Positions 34,915-43,791 of a DNA stretch of 64,000 nucleotides are shown one piece after another (the first letter of the stretch is position 1; each line of letters begins with the position of its first letter). The stretch lies in NCBI RefSeq assembly GCF_000813325.1, contig NZ_BBQE01000008.1, one strand, 5' to 3'. Origin of the DNA: Sulfurospirillum cavolei (GTDB lineage Bacteria; Campylobacterota; Campylobacteria; Campylobacterales; Sulfurospirillaceae). Position numbers and translations under genes: made by a program. Below the pieces are notes generated by a model that was not told the origin of the DNA, did not search any database, and was given only the letters and a program-made list of their open reading frames with translations.

Positions 34915-36129
34915 TTATTTGACTTCGTAAGTCTCTTCGGGTTTCATTTCGATGATTTTCCACGGAAGCCCCTGAACGTTAAGCTCGTCCATAAACGGCT
35001 TGGCGTCGAATTGTTCCATGTTGAACACACCATGTCCGCTCCACTTGCCCTCTAACATCATCTTCGCGCCGATCATCGCGGGCACGCCCGTAGTGTAGCT
35101 GACCGCTTGCGCACCCGTTTCACGGTAGCATGCTTGGTGATCGCAAACGTTGTAGATATAGACTTTGCGTTTTTTCCCCTCTTTAAGTCCTTCGATCACG
35201 CAACCGATATTCGTAAAGCCGACCGTTCGAGGACCCAAACTTGCGGGGTCGGGAAGTAAAGTTTTGAGAAATTCCATCGGAACGATTTTCATCCCTTTGT
35301 GTTCCACTTCGTCGATTCTAAGCATACCGACGTTTTCCAAACATTTCATATGTGTTAGGTAGCTTTGACCAAACGTCATAAAGAAACGAATGCGCTTTAA
35401 CCCTTTGATGTTTTGACACAAAGATTCTAACTCTTCGTGGTAAAGCAAATAGCTGTCTTTTGCGCCCACTTCAGGGTAATCCCAGACCATTTTAATCGCC
35501 ATCGGCTCTGTCTCGATCCATTTGCCCTCTTCCCAGTAACGCCCTTTGGAGCTGACTTCCCTGAGGTTGATCTCTGGGTTAAAATTGGTTGCAAATGCAT
35601 AACCGTGATCGCCCGCATTACAATCCAAAATATCGATGCTCTCAATGCTGTCGAAAAGATACTGTTGTGCATACGCGCAAAACACATTCGTCACGCCCGG
35701 GTCAAATCCACTGCCCAAAAGCGCCATAATGCCCGCATCTTTAAACGCTTTATCTCGTGCCCATTGCTCTTTGTACTCAAATTTTGCGAGGTCTGGATGC
35801 TCATAGTTTGCAGTGTCCAGATAAGGCACTTTGGTTTTAACGCACGCGTCCATGATGGTAAGGTCTTGGTACGGAAGTGCGATGTTAAGCACCAAAGCTG
35901 GCTTTACTTTCTCGATGAGAGCCACCAACGCATCCACATCGTCCGCATCAATCGCAGCCGTTTCGATGTTCACATGTAAAGACTCTTTGATCTCTTGAGC
36001 GATCTGGTCGCACTTGGATTTGGTACGGCTCGCTAAGACGATATGTGAAAACACATCGCTGTTCATTGCACATTTTTTAGTAACCACGCGACTCACGCCG
36101 CCTGCTCCGATAATTAAAACGGTTGCCAT
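34915..36129 (-). CDS. Carboxynorspermidine synthase (saccharopine dehydrogenase family)
   Basis: 404 residues from ATG 36129 (AAAGGA upstream). The N-terminal Rossmann motif is VLIIGAGGVSRVV, then DTANYEHPD, GSGFDPGVTNVFCAYA, and C-terminal blocks typical of the CANSDH branch of the Lys9 family. It condenses aspartate semialdehyde with a diamine (putrescine or diaminopropane) using NAD(P)H, yielding the substrate of NspC. The two genes are in the same window but not in one operon. Confidence 0.9.
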   Translation of the reverse strand: MATVLIIGAGGVSRVVTKKCAMNSDVFSHIVLASRTKSKCDQIAQEIKESLHVNIETAAIDADDVDALVALIEKVKPALVLNIALPYQDLTIMDACVKTKVPYLDTANYEHPDLAKFEYKEQWARDKAFKDAGIMALLGSGFDPGVTNVFCAYAQQYLFDSIESIDILDCNAGDHGYAFATNFNPEINLREVSSKGRYWEEGKWIETEPMAIKMVWDYPEVGAKDSYLLYHEELESLCQNIKGLKRIRFFMTFGQSYLTHMKCLENVGMLRIDEVEHKGMKIVPMEFLKTLLPDPASLGPRTVGFTNIGCVIEGLKEGKKRKVYIYNVCDHQACYRETGAQAVSYTTGVPAMIGAKMMLEGKWSGHGVFNMEQFDAKPFMDELNVQGLPWKIIEMKPEETYEVK

Positions 36130-36236
36130 GATTTTCCTTTTGGAGTTCATTATGAGGCTTCTTTAATAAGAGCTATTGTCTCATAGCCATTATCAAAAAA
36201 GCCTGATTTACATTGTAATCTGTTTTGATTACGTTT

Positions 36237-36827
36237 TTATTTCAAGCTTTTCAGTACGATATGCGCGAGTTCAAGTGCTCGCGCTCGGTGCGAAAAGGCT
36301 TTTTTCACGCTCTCGTCTAGTTCGCCTAACGTTTGCTCGTAACCTTCGGGTATGAACATCGGATCGTATCCAAAGCCGTTATTGCCGCGTGCCCCAGCTA
36401 TCGCTTCGCCGTGCATCCATCCGTGCACGCAAAACTCGCCTTTGGCACACACGAGCGCAATCGCCGCCGTATAAAAAGCGGGCGTTTTGGTAAGCGCGTT
36501 GTCTTTGAGCGTTTGAATCAATTTGTTTAAATTCTCTTTCGCTCCGGCATTTGCTCCGGCAAAACGCGCACTGTAAATACCGGGGATTCCTCCCAAAGCG
36601 GGCACGCTAATACCGCTATCGTCGCTCAAAACCGTAACGTTTTTATCGCCCAGCCGCTCATACACCGCGCGTGCTTTAATAAGCGCGTTTTCTTTAAAGC
36701 TCAATCCCGTCTCTTCGATCTCGAAAGGCTCTATGACGTCGCTGTACGCAAGCACTTCGTGCTCGCCGATCCATGCTTGGAACTCTCTTACTTTGCCTTG
36801 GTTGGACGTTGCTAAAATAATTCTCAA
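36237..36827 (-). CDS. rdgB: RdgB/HAM1 non-canonical purine NTP pyrophosphatase
   Basis: 196 residues. SNQGKVREF at the N-terminus, SDDSGISVPALGG and NGFGYDPMF with the C-terminal SHRARAL are the family signature, including the metal-binding acidic cluster. It hydrolyses dITP and XTP to keep them out of DNA. Single gene between the carboxynorspermidine synthase and mltA-like genes. Confidence 0.95.
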   Translation of the reverse strand: MRIILATSNQGKVREFQAWIGEHEVLAYSDVIEPFEIEETGLSFKENALIKARAVYERLGDKNVTVLSDDSGISVPALGGIPGIYSARFAGANAGAKENLNKLIQTLKDNALTKTPAFYTAAIALVCAKGEFCVHGWMHGEAIAGARGNNGFGYDPMFIPEGYEQTLGELDESVKKAFSHRARALELAHIVLKSLK

Positions 36828-36932
36828 ACCTTACTCCGTTACCTCATTTCAAAGCGCGGCTATCTTCGTTAGCGACGAAAATCAACCGCTTTGATGGAGG
36901 GTTATTCTAGGTCTAGTGTACCTTTTTTTAGT

Positions 36933-38003
36933 TTAAAACTTGGGTTCCATAATCCACACTTCAAGCGGAGCTTTTAACTGTCCCGCGACATACTCCGCTC
37001 TTTGTCCATACCCCATAAACATATCGGCTCGGTTAGGCCCTTTAATCGCGCCGCCCGTATCTTGCGCAAAAACGAAGCGATCGACGTCGTACGTTTCGGA
37101 GCGACTTTGAATCGCCAAGAGCGAACCCAAGGGAATGTAGCTTCTATCTACCGCCACCGAACGCTCCGGCGTTAAAACCAATCCTAAACTTCCCGTAGCG
37201 CGTTGTTCCATTCGACGGAAAAAAACGTAGCTGGGGTTCGTATTTAAAAGCGTATCGATTTGCGTAGGATGCGCCAATAACCACGCTTTCATCGCCTGCA
37301 TCGAGACTTCGTCCACGCTGGCGAAAATGCCGCGGTTGATCATCTCTCGTCCCAACGATTTGTACGGATGTCCGTTGGTATCGGCGTAACCGATGAAAAT
37401 AACCCGTCCGTCTTCGAGTTCAACGCGCCCCGAGCCTTGAATCTCCATCACGTATAGATCGATTTTATCGTCAACATAGCATAAAATTTCGGCATTAAGT
37501 TTACGTTTGCCGATCTCTTCGCGCGTGTAATACGGAAGCATCTTTCCTTTAACGGAGCGTCCGCGCATCTTTTTGTCGTTTTCGCCGACGATCATGACCA
37601 AATCTTTCGGTTTGCCGTAAACGGGATATTTATAACGTTCTGTTTTTTTTAAACTGCCGTGCAAGAGAGGCTCGTAATACCCCGTCAACATGGAACGTTG
37701 TTCGTTGGGTTCGACTTTTTTCAAGGTAAAAGAGTGCTTGAAGAAACTTTTGGCATCTTGAACGTCGTTGGCTTGACGGCAGACGTTTGCATAGACTTTT
37801 TTCGTCAAAGGAGCTTTGCAGTTCTCTTTAAAAAGCTCTAAAAGCTGATCGAAGTTTTCATTTTGACTCAATGCTTCAAAGCGGGCGTTGCTACCCTCTA
37901 AAGAATCGACGAAAGCTTGGTCTTGGGGCGTAGGAGCCGTTTTGGGAGCACAACCGCTCAACACAAACACGCAACAAACGAGGAAGGAAAAATAATAGCG
38001 CAT
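36933..38003 (-). CDS. mltA: Membrane-bound lytic murein transglycosylase A
   Basis: 356 residues, a lipoprotein (lipobox VLSGC, Cys18). Blocks LTGYYEPLLHGS, YYTREEI, VMEIQGSGRVEL, IFIGYADTNGHPY and the 3D-domain end VFAQDTGGAIKG with catalytic-type Asp followed by ADMFMGYG are typical of MltA. It cleaves peptidoglycan to 1,6-anhydro muropeptides at the outer membrane. Confidence 0.94.
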   Translation of the reverse strand: MRYYFSFLVCCVFVLSGCAPKTAPTPQDQAFVDSLEGSNARFEALSQNENFDQLLELFKENCKAPLTKKVYANVCRQANDVQDAKSFFKHSFTLKKVEPNEQRSMLTGYYEPLLHGSLKKTERYKYPVYGKPKDLVMIVGENDKKMRGRSVKGKMLPYYTREEIGKRKLNAEILCYVDDKIDLYVMEIQGSGRVELEDGRVIFIGYADTNGHPYKSLGREMINRGIFASVDEVSMQAMKAWLLAHPTQIDTLLNTNPSYVFFRRMEQRATGSLGLVLTPERSVAVDRSYIPLGSLLAIQSRSETYDVDRFVFAQDTGGAIKGPNRADMFMGYGQRAEYVAGQLKAPLEVWIMEPKF

Positions 38004-38039
38004 ACATATCCGGTGAAAAGAGGCGTATCGCCTCTTGAT

Positions 38040-38210
38040 TTAGGCAGATTTCTTGAGTCCCGCCAACTCTTTTTTAATCGCATCAAACTCGTCGTAAATT
38101 TTATTGTGTTCCATAACGATCCAGTGGTTCAACCCGACGTAATAGAGCGAAATAAAATAAGCCGACACGCATCCAAGAAAACCTAAAATATGAGAAATAT
38201 TGAGTTCCAT
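38040..38210 (-). CDS. Small membrane protein, 56 residues
   Basis: Begins MELNISHILGFLGCVSAYF, a single membrane helix, then a charged cytoplasmic tail ending KKELAGLKKSA. AAAGGA stands 6 bases before the ATG at 38210. Its size, ribosome site and sensible helix argue that it is real. It lies just upstream of mltA on the same strand (36-bp gap). Function unknown. Confidence 0.7.
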   Translation of the reverse strand: MELNISHILGFLGCVSAYFISLYYVGLNHWIVMEHNKIYDEFDAIKKELAGLKKSA

Positions 38211-38344
38211 AATGCATCCTTTGAAATGACGTGAAAAATTATAACATAAAAGAAGCTTCTTAAACTGCTTTAAACCTCATAGAATTTTCAAAGTTTAGGG
38301 AGTGTAGAATATGTCACAAAACTATTACGAGGATTTTTTCACCG

Positions 38345-39661
38345 ATGTTCAAAACGCTTATGCCTTTAAATTTGATTATTTCACTTCGTTTTTTAGGTCT
38401 TTTTATCGTTTTTCCCGTCCTTTCCGTTTACGCACTGCATTTGGAGGGTTCCAGCGAGCTTTTAGTCGGTATCACCATCGGCGGATACGCCGCGACGCAA
38501 ATGCTCTTACAAATTCCTTTCGGTATTATGTCCGACAAGCTTGGGCGAAAAATCACGATTTTTATCGGCTTGGTCATTTTTCTGATCGGCTCGTTGATCT
38601 GCGGTTTTTCCGAACATATCTACATGTTAATGTTCGGACGCTTCTTGCAAGGTGCCGCCGCGATCGGAGCGGTCGGCACGGCGATGATCAGCGATATGGT
38701 CAAAGAAGAAGTGCGCGGTCATGCGATGGCGTTGATGGGCGGAACGATTGCGGCAAGCTTTGCGATTTCCATGATGGCGGGTTCGTTGATCGGCGGTTAT
38801 TACGGCGTCGATAAACTCTTTTTTATTACCGCCGCACTTTCCGTTTTTTCCATGATCGTACTTTACACCAAAGTGCCCAATCCACCGAAAATCGTCCACC
38901 ACTACGGTGCGGACGAGACGGATTTGAAAGAGATTTTAAAAGATAAAGATTTGATGAAAATGAACATTACCAACTTGCTTCAAAAAGGAATGATGACGCT
39001 TGCGTTTATGGTGATTCCTATTTTGATGCTTCAAGAGTTCGGATTCGTCAAGAAAGAACTGTGGATGGTTTACCTGCCCGCCATGATCTGCGGCGTCTTG
39101 GCGATGGGACCTTCGGCTATCATGGGAGAGAAAAAGCATAAAGCCAAAGAGATGCTCATGATCGGTATCGCTTTATTTGCGATCAGCTACGTCATGATGG
39201 GATACGCGAAAAGCGCTTCGTGGTTTATCGTCGGCGTCGTCATCTTTTTTATCGGTTTTAACATGCACGAACCGTTGATGCAATCGATGGCAAGCAAATA
39301 CGCCAAAGTTCATCAAAAAGGCGCGGCACTCGGCGTTTTTAACACCTTCGGTTATGCGGGAACCTTTATCGGCGGCGTTTTCGGCGGTTTCTTTTTAGAG
39401 CATTTCGGTATTATGGAGATCGCATGGGTCATCTTTATCGCCTGTATCTTTTGGCTCGTACTCATCGCCACGCTTAAAAATCCGAGCATCAATAAAAACC
39501 TCTATCTGCCCTTCGATACGATCGATTTAACGCGTATGATGCACCTTAATCACGTTAAGGGCGTCATCGAATGGTACCGAAACGAAAGCGAACACCTCCT
39601 CATCGTCAAATACGACTCGAAAGAGACCGATGCGGAGACCATCAAAGCCGTTATTTCGTAA
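38345..39661 (+). CDS. MFS transporter with C-terminal soluble domain
   Basis: 438 residues, twelve helices. The motif-A loop is GIMSDKLGRK near residue 60, with YQGA-like LQGAAAIGAVGTAM. After helix 12 (from about 375) a soluble tail of some 60 residues ends in KGVIEWYRNESEHLLIVKYD, a beta-alpha-beta pattern like a ferredoxin-fold or HMA domain without its Cys pair. Multidrug or metabolite export is typical. ACGAGG lies ahead of the ATG. Overlaps the next gene by about 32 bp if that starts at 39630. Confidence 0.9.
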   Translation: MFKTLMPLNLIISLRFLGLFIVFPVLSVYALHLEGSSELLVGITIGGYAATQMLLQIPFGIMSDKLGRKITIFIGLVIFLIGSLICGFSEHIYMLMFGRFLQGAAAIGAVGTAMISDMVKEEVRGHAMALMGGTIAASFAISMMAGSLIGGYYGVDKLFFITAALSVFSMIVLYTKVPNPPKIVHHYGADETDLKEILKDKDLMKMNITNLLQKGMMTLAFMVIPILMLQEFGFVKKELWMVYLPAMICGVLAMGPSAIMGEKKHKAKEMLMIGIALFAISYVMMGYAKSASWFIVGVVIFFIGFNMHEPLMQSMASKYAKVHQKGAALGVFNTFGYAGTFIGGVFGGFFLEHFGIMEIAWVIFIACIFWLVLIATLKNPSINKNLYLPFDTIDLTRMMHLNHVKGVIEWYRNESEHLLIVKYDSKETDAETIKAVIS

Positions 39662-40091
39662 CTCGCCGGTGGCGTATTTTTCGTTATTTAGTATTGCTTT
39701 CGCCTCCGCTACGCTTTTGCCGGGCGGCAGCGAGGCACTTTTTCTTTACCTTCTTAGCGAATCGCTCAATCCTTTTGTACTTTTGTGCGTCGCAACGCTT
39801 GGAAACACTTCGGGTGCCTTCGTCAATTTCGTCTTAGGCAAATACGCGCTCGATTTTGCCCTTCACAAAGGCTATATGAAAACCGCTCATCTTCACAAAG
39901 CGTCGTCGTTGTTTGCGAAATACGGCGCATGGACGCTTCTATTTTCATGGCTTCCGATCATCGGCGATCCTTTAACGTTTGTTGCGGGTATGCTGCGATA
40001 CGATTGGCGAAAATTCATACTCATCGTCGGGTTTGCTAAAGGAATACGTTACCTCTTCGTTTATCAAGCATGGCTTGCCCTTGCCCCCTAA
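39630..40091 (+). CDS. YqaA-like (DedA/SNARE-associated) membrane protein
   Basis: 153 residues. TLLPGGSEALFLYLL and TLGNTSGAFVNFVLGKYA followed by FAKYGAWTLLFSWLPIIGDPLTFVAGMLR are the YqaA/DedA blocks, with the re-entrant GDP motif. Family members act in lipid carrier or membrane homeostasis. ATG at 39630 overlaps the MFS gene; a GTG at 39669 right at the first helix is a plausible alternative start. Confidence 0.85.
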   Translation: MRRPSKPLFRNSPVAYFSLFSIAFASATLLPGGSEALFLYLLSESLNPFVLLCVATLGNTSGAFVNFVLGKYALDFALHKGYMKTAHLHKASSLFAKYGAWTLLFSWLPIIGDPLTFVAGMLRYDWRKFILIVGFAKGIRYLFVYQAWLALAP

Positions 40092-40219
40092 GTTGCTTTT
40101 AGAGCGTCGTTTTAAGATTCAGAATCGCTAAGCCATTCGTTATATTTTTAAATATATAATTATTTCGAGGCAAAATAGTGTTATTTCTAACGATACGCTA
40201 TGTACGAACGTCACACCTC

Positions 40220-40281
40220 TTTACCGATGCGTCGCAGACTTCTTTATGCCTCTTGTGCCGCGCTTGGGTTTCACCGGTAAA
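40220..40281 (+). promoter_or_regulatory. Possible structured leader of TonB receptor gene
   Basis: TTTACCG (40220-40226) pairs with CGGTAAA (40275-40281) around about 48 bases, 40 bases before the ATG. A very A/T-rich block (40141-40165) upstream may be the promoter or an iron-regulator site. I matched neither to a known riboswitch nor convincingly to a Fur box. Confidence 0.3.
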
Positions 40282-40322
40282 AATCTGATCGATAATTCTC
40301 GTCACTTAAAAGGATTGAATGA

Positions 40323-42548
40323 ATGAAAAGTATCCGTTTATCGCTTGTTGCACTCGCATGCTTATCCGTTTACGGCTGGGCAAATTCCGAGGCTTATACG
40401 CTACCGAGCATTTCCGTCACTTCCGATGAAGCGCATGCGCTCGTCGAAGAAGAACAAGACGCCGCCAATAGCGTGGCGGTATCAAAAGAGAGTATCGACA
40501 AACGCGTGGGACCGGGAGCGACCAATCCGTACAAAGCACTTGACATGTTAGCCTCCGTTCACACGGGACAAGTCGATAGCTACGGACTATCTCTTGATCA
40601 AAACTCCTTTCGGATTCGGGGGTTATACGCCGATACGTTTAGCCGCTTGGCATTAACCGCCGATGGCGTTCCATCCGTCGTCAACGTCGGACAAGGAGCG
40701 ATGGGTAGCATTTTGGATATGGAAAATATCGAAGCGATGAACCTAACGATGGGTGCATCCAAAGCCGACTCGGGATTTGGATTTGGAAATAATGCAGGTT
40801 CGCTTGATATGCGAACGAAAAAAGCAAGCGACACCTTAGGCGTTATGCTCAAACAAAGCGTCGGTACCGAAGATTTTTACCGCACGTTTATGCGCGTTGA
40901 TTCGGGCAAAATTAGCGAAAATACGAAACTGTTTCTCTCTGCTTCCACGTCGCAAGCCGATAAATGGAAAGGCTCGGGCGATACCCAACGAGAAAACGTC
41001 GAAGCGGGTTTAAGTACCTTATTGTTCGATACCGTAAAAACCGATATTTTATTGGCGCATAACGACATCGAACGTAACGACTATCGGGCGTTGACGTACG
41101 CTCAAGCAAAAAACTTGGGAACATATTACAACTACGACTTTAATCCCACGCTTACTTCCAGTGCCGCCAACAATAAATATTACTACGATTTCAACCGACA
41201 ACACTTTAAAGAAAACCTCGCCCAAGCGACTTTCGAAGCACCTTTGTTTGAGGGCACGATGTCGTTTAAACCCTACCATATCGATACGGACGGCTATCGT
41301 TACGCGTACAACCAATCGGGCAATTCCGTTACGAAAACCGAAATGGAGCAAGAGCAAAACGGCTTTATCGCTCAATACGCTCAAAAAATAGCCGATGCCG
41401 ACGTAAAGGTGGGGTATTGGTACCAATCGATCGAATCCATCCCGCCTCCGACCGCCAATAAGTCATACAACATCGTTAACGGTAAGTTGGTTTTTAGCTC
41501 ATGGTCGATGCTCAACGACGTCGGTAACCGAGAGATAGACAGCCCGTTTCTCAGCGTTAAAAAAGAGTTTGATCAACTCGAAGTCGAAGCAGGCATTCGC
41601 TACATGCGCATGACGCTAGGCGGCGTCCAAAGCTATACGACGACTTCGGGCGACGTTTCCGACGGTGAAGCCATTGCACACGGTACGCGAATTTCGTATC
41701 TTTACGCGGACGATACGACGCTGAGCGCAACGCTCCCGAGCCTCAATTTCAAATACACGCTCTCCGACAGCATCGATCTTTTCGCCGGATATGCCAAAGG
41801 ATATGCGAGCCCTTGGATCGGGCCGTTGTTCTCGATCTATAAAAGCAATAATGCGACCTTTAGAGCTAAAGGAATCTCGCTTCAAGATATTTGGGATAAG
41901 TTTGAGCTGGAAACGTCCGATCAATTCGACGTCGGAGCAAAAATCAAAGGCGAGAACTGGATGATCGTACCGACGCTTTACCATGTCGTTTACAACGATA
42001 AACAAGTCACGGCGTACGATCCCGCCGTCAATCTAACCTACTACCAAAATAACGCTAAAGCAGAAGCTAACGGCTTTGAACTTAGCGCAACCTACGAGTT
42101 GTCGCGTTCGTTTGAGCTCTTTAGCGCATTTTCGTACAACCAATTGAAATTCACGGACAATCTAACAACGACGGGCGGAGCGACGTTGGCAATCAGCGGC
42201 AACCAAGTTCCCGATGCGCCGAAAATTTTAGCAAAAGTGGGTACGACGTACAAACAAAACGGCTTTTACGTCTCTCCGGCACTTAAATACGTCGACAAAC
42301 GCTACGGCGATATTCAAAACATCGAATCGATCCCCTCTTACTATACCGTTGACGTCGAAACAGGCTATGTTACCAAGAATTTTTACGGATTTAAAGAGGC
42401 ACTTTTTTCCGTTTCATTGCAAAATCTCTTGGATAAAAAATACATCGCCATTATTAAAAACGACTTAGACGACACGGGAACGGGCGGTACGAGTTACTAT
42501 ACGGGTGCGCCGTTTACGGCCGTAGCGAGCATAACGCTCAAATTTTAA
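40323..42548 (+). CDS. TonB-dependent outer-membrane receptor
   Basis: 741 residues. A signal peptide is followed by a TonB-box-like start (YTLPSISVTSDE), a plug domain (NSFRIRGLYADTFSRLAL, then DMENIEAMNL and GSLDMRTKKA) and a 22-strand barrel ending in the terminal aromatic strand AVASITLKF. It imports a metal-siderophore or corrinoid. A periplasmic binding-protein gene follows 3 bp downstream, so the pair forms one uptake unit; no permease or ATPase is adjacent. Confidence 0.92.
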   Translation: MKSIRLSLVALACLSVYGWANSEAYTLPSISVTSDEAHALVEEEQDAANSVAVSKESIDKRVGPGATNPYKALDMLASVHTGQVDSYGLSLDQNSFRIRGLYADTFSRLALTADGVPSVVNVGQGAMGSILDMENIEAMNLTMGASKADSGFGFGNNAGSLDMRTKKASDTLGVMLKQSVGTEDFYRTFMRVDSGKISENTKLFLSASTSQADKWKGSGDTQRENVEAGLSTLLFDTVKTDILLAHNDIERNDYRALTYAQAKNLGTYYNYDFNPTLTSSAANNKYYYDFNRQHFKENLAQATFEAPLFEGTMSFKPYHIDTDGYRYAYNQSGNSVTKTEMEQEQNGFIAQYAQKIADADVKVGYWYQSIESIPPPTANKSYNIVNGKLVFSSWSMLNDVGNREIDSPFLSVKKEFDQLEVEAGIRYMRMTLGGVQSYTTTSGDVSDGEAIAHGTRISYLYADDTTLSATLPSLNFKYTLSDSIDLFAGYAKGYASPWIGPLFSIYKSNNATFRAKGISLQDIWDKFELETSDQFDVGAKIKGENWMIVPTLYHVVYNDKQVTAYDPAVNLTYYQNNAKAEANGFELSATYELSRSFELFSAFSYNQLKFTDNLTTTGGATLAISGNQVPDAPKILAKVGTTYKQNGFYVSPALKYVDKRYGDIQNIESIPSYYTVDVETGYVTKNFYGFKEALFSVSLQNLLDKKYIAIIKNDLDDTGTGGTSYYTGAPFTAVASITLKF

Positions 42549-42551
42549 CCG

Positions 42552-43544
42552 ATGAAAGCACTCTTTTTTTTCCTTGTCGTTAGCTTACATGTCGCTTTCG
42601 GACTTGAAAGCAAAACGATCGTCGACATGTACGGAAGAACGGTAAATATCCCTTCAACCGTACACAGTGTCGTGACGGCGGGAGGAACGCCCGCCGTAAA
42701 CTCTTTTTTATTTGCCTTGGGTGCTCAAGATGCCATTACCAACGGCTTACCCGGAGCAATCGAGGGTAAAAATTGGAAAATGCAAACCCTTTTTGCACCA
42801 AAACTTTCCTCTTTACCTACGGTCTCCAACGGAGGACCCGAATGGGACATCAACGTCGAAGCGCTTCATACGATCGCGCACGACGTCGTGTTCGTCGTCA
42901 ACCAAAACAGTGCCGAATTCTTAGCCCAAAAAGGATTTTGCGTCGTCGCACTACAATGGTCGACACCCTATAGCGTCAAAGAGACGATGACGCTTTTGGG
43001 CGAAATTTTGGGCTTGCAAAATCGAGCCGCCGCTTATAACGACTATTACGATCGTACGCTTCGTTTCGTAGCGCAAAAAGTTGCTCATGTTTCGAGTCGA
43101 CCTAAGGCACTTTACTTACGCTATACCAACTTTTCGCTTCCGATGGTATCGACCGCAACATGGATGATCGAACATGCGGGCGGTATCAACGTTGCCGCGA
43201 ACGTCAAAGACCATGCGACGATTTCCATCGAACAACTTTTAACATGGAATCCGGATTTTTTATTCGTATGGAATACGCAAGAAAAAGAAGCGATCTACCG
43301 CGATAAACGCCTTGTAGGTCTCAATGCGATCCAAAATCAAAAGGTTTTTGCGATGCCGATGGGTTCACATGTATGGACGCATTATACGCCCGAACAACCC
43401 TTGGCTCTCTTGTGGGCTGCCGAAAAATTCTTGCCGCTTGCCTTTCAAGATGTATCGATCGCACAAGAGATCGTATCGTTTTACGCAACCTTCTTCGGCG
43501 TCAAACTCGATGAAGCACAGGTCGATAAAATTCTTAACCCCTAA
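42552..43544 (+). CDS. Periplasmic binding protein for siderophore/corrinoid-type ABC uptake
   Basis: 330 residues. A signal peptide precedes a class III binding fold starting VDMYGRTVNIPSTVHSVVT, with ISIEQLLTWNPDFLFVWN and the C-terminal ALLWAAEKFLP. This is the BtuF/FepB type. It is directly downstream of the TonB receptor, so it most likely takes over the same ligand in the periplasm. The ligand cannot be named from sequence. Confidence 0.88.
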   Translation: MKALFFFLVVSLHVAFGLESKTIVDMYGRTVNIPSTVHSVVTAGGTPAVNSFLFALGAQDAITNGLPGAIEGKNWKMQTLFAPKLSSLPTVSNGGPEWDINVEALHTIAHDVVFVVNQNSAEFLAQKGFCVVALQWSTPYSVKETMTLLGEILGLQNRAAAYNDYYDRTLRFVAQKVAHVSSRPKALYLRYTNFSLPMVSTATWMIEHAGGINVAANVKDHATISIEQLLTWNPDFLFVWNTQEKEAIYRDKRLVGLNAIQNQKVFAMPMGSHVWTHYTPEQPLALLWAAEKFLPLAFQDVSIAQEIVSFYATFFGVKLDEAQVDKILNP

Positions 43545-43791
43545 CGATCGTCCGCCTTGTTTGTAAGCGTAAAGGGGTGAAAATTGACCTCTTTTTTCTA
43601 GAATGGTACATGATCGTGTCGATTTAGATACCGTCTTCGATTGTTTCTCAATCTTAACGCATTTTACGTTAAAGTTTATCGTCCGCATCGGCAAGCATAA
43701 ACGCACAATCTATGGGATTCGTTTCTCTCTACTTTCTCCTTTTTAGCTGTTAAAATCTTTCAATGATACCGACACTAAAAAAAGGATCCAT
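43545..43791. other. Spacer before second chemoreceptor
   Basis: No gene or clear hairpin was seen. It should hold the end of the uptake transcript and the promoter of the chemoreceptor whose AAAGGA site lies at 43781. Confidence 0.4.

Noticed and set aside
38311..38814. Plus-strand reading frame starting MSQNYYEDF just before the MFS gene
   Set aside because: Overlaps the MFS gene in another frame and becomes Arg-rich noise; at most a leader peptide, which I cannot support.
40141..40170. Fur box before the TonB receptor
   Set aside because: The stretch is only generally A/T-rich; symmetry is weak.
40141..40322. Cobalamin riboswitch before the TonB receptor
   Set aside because: No B12-box core was found; only one long-range stem.
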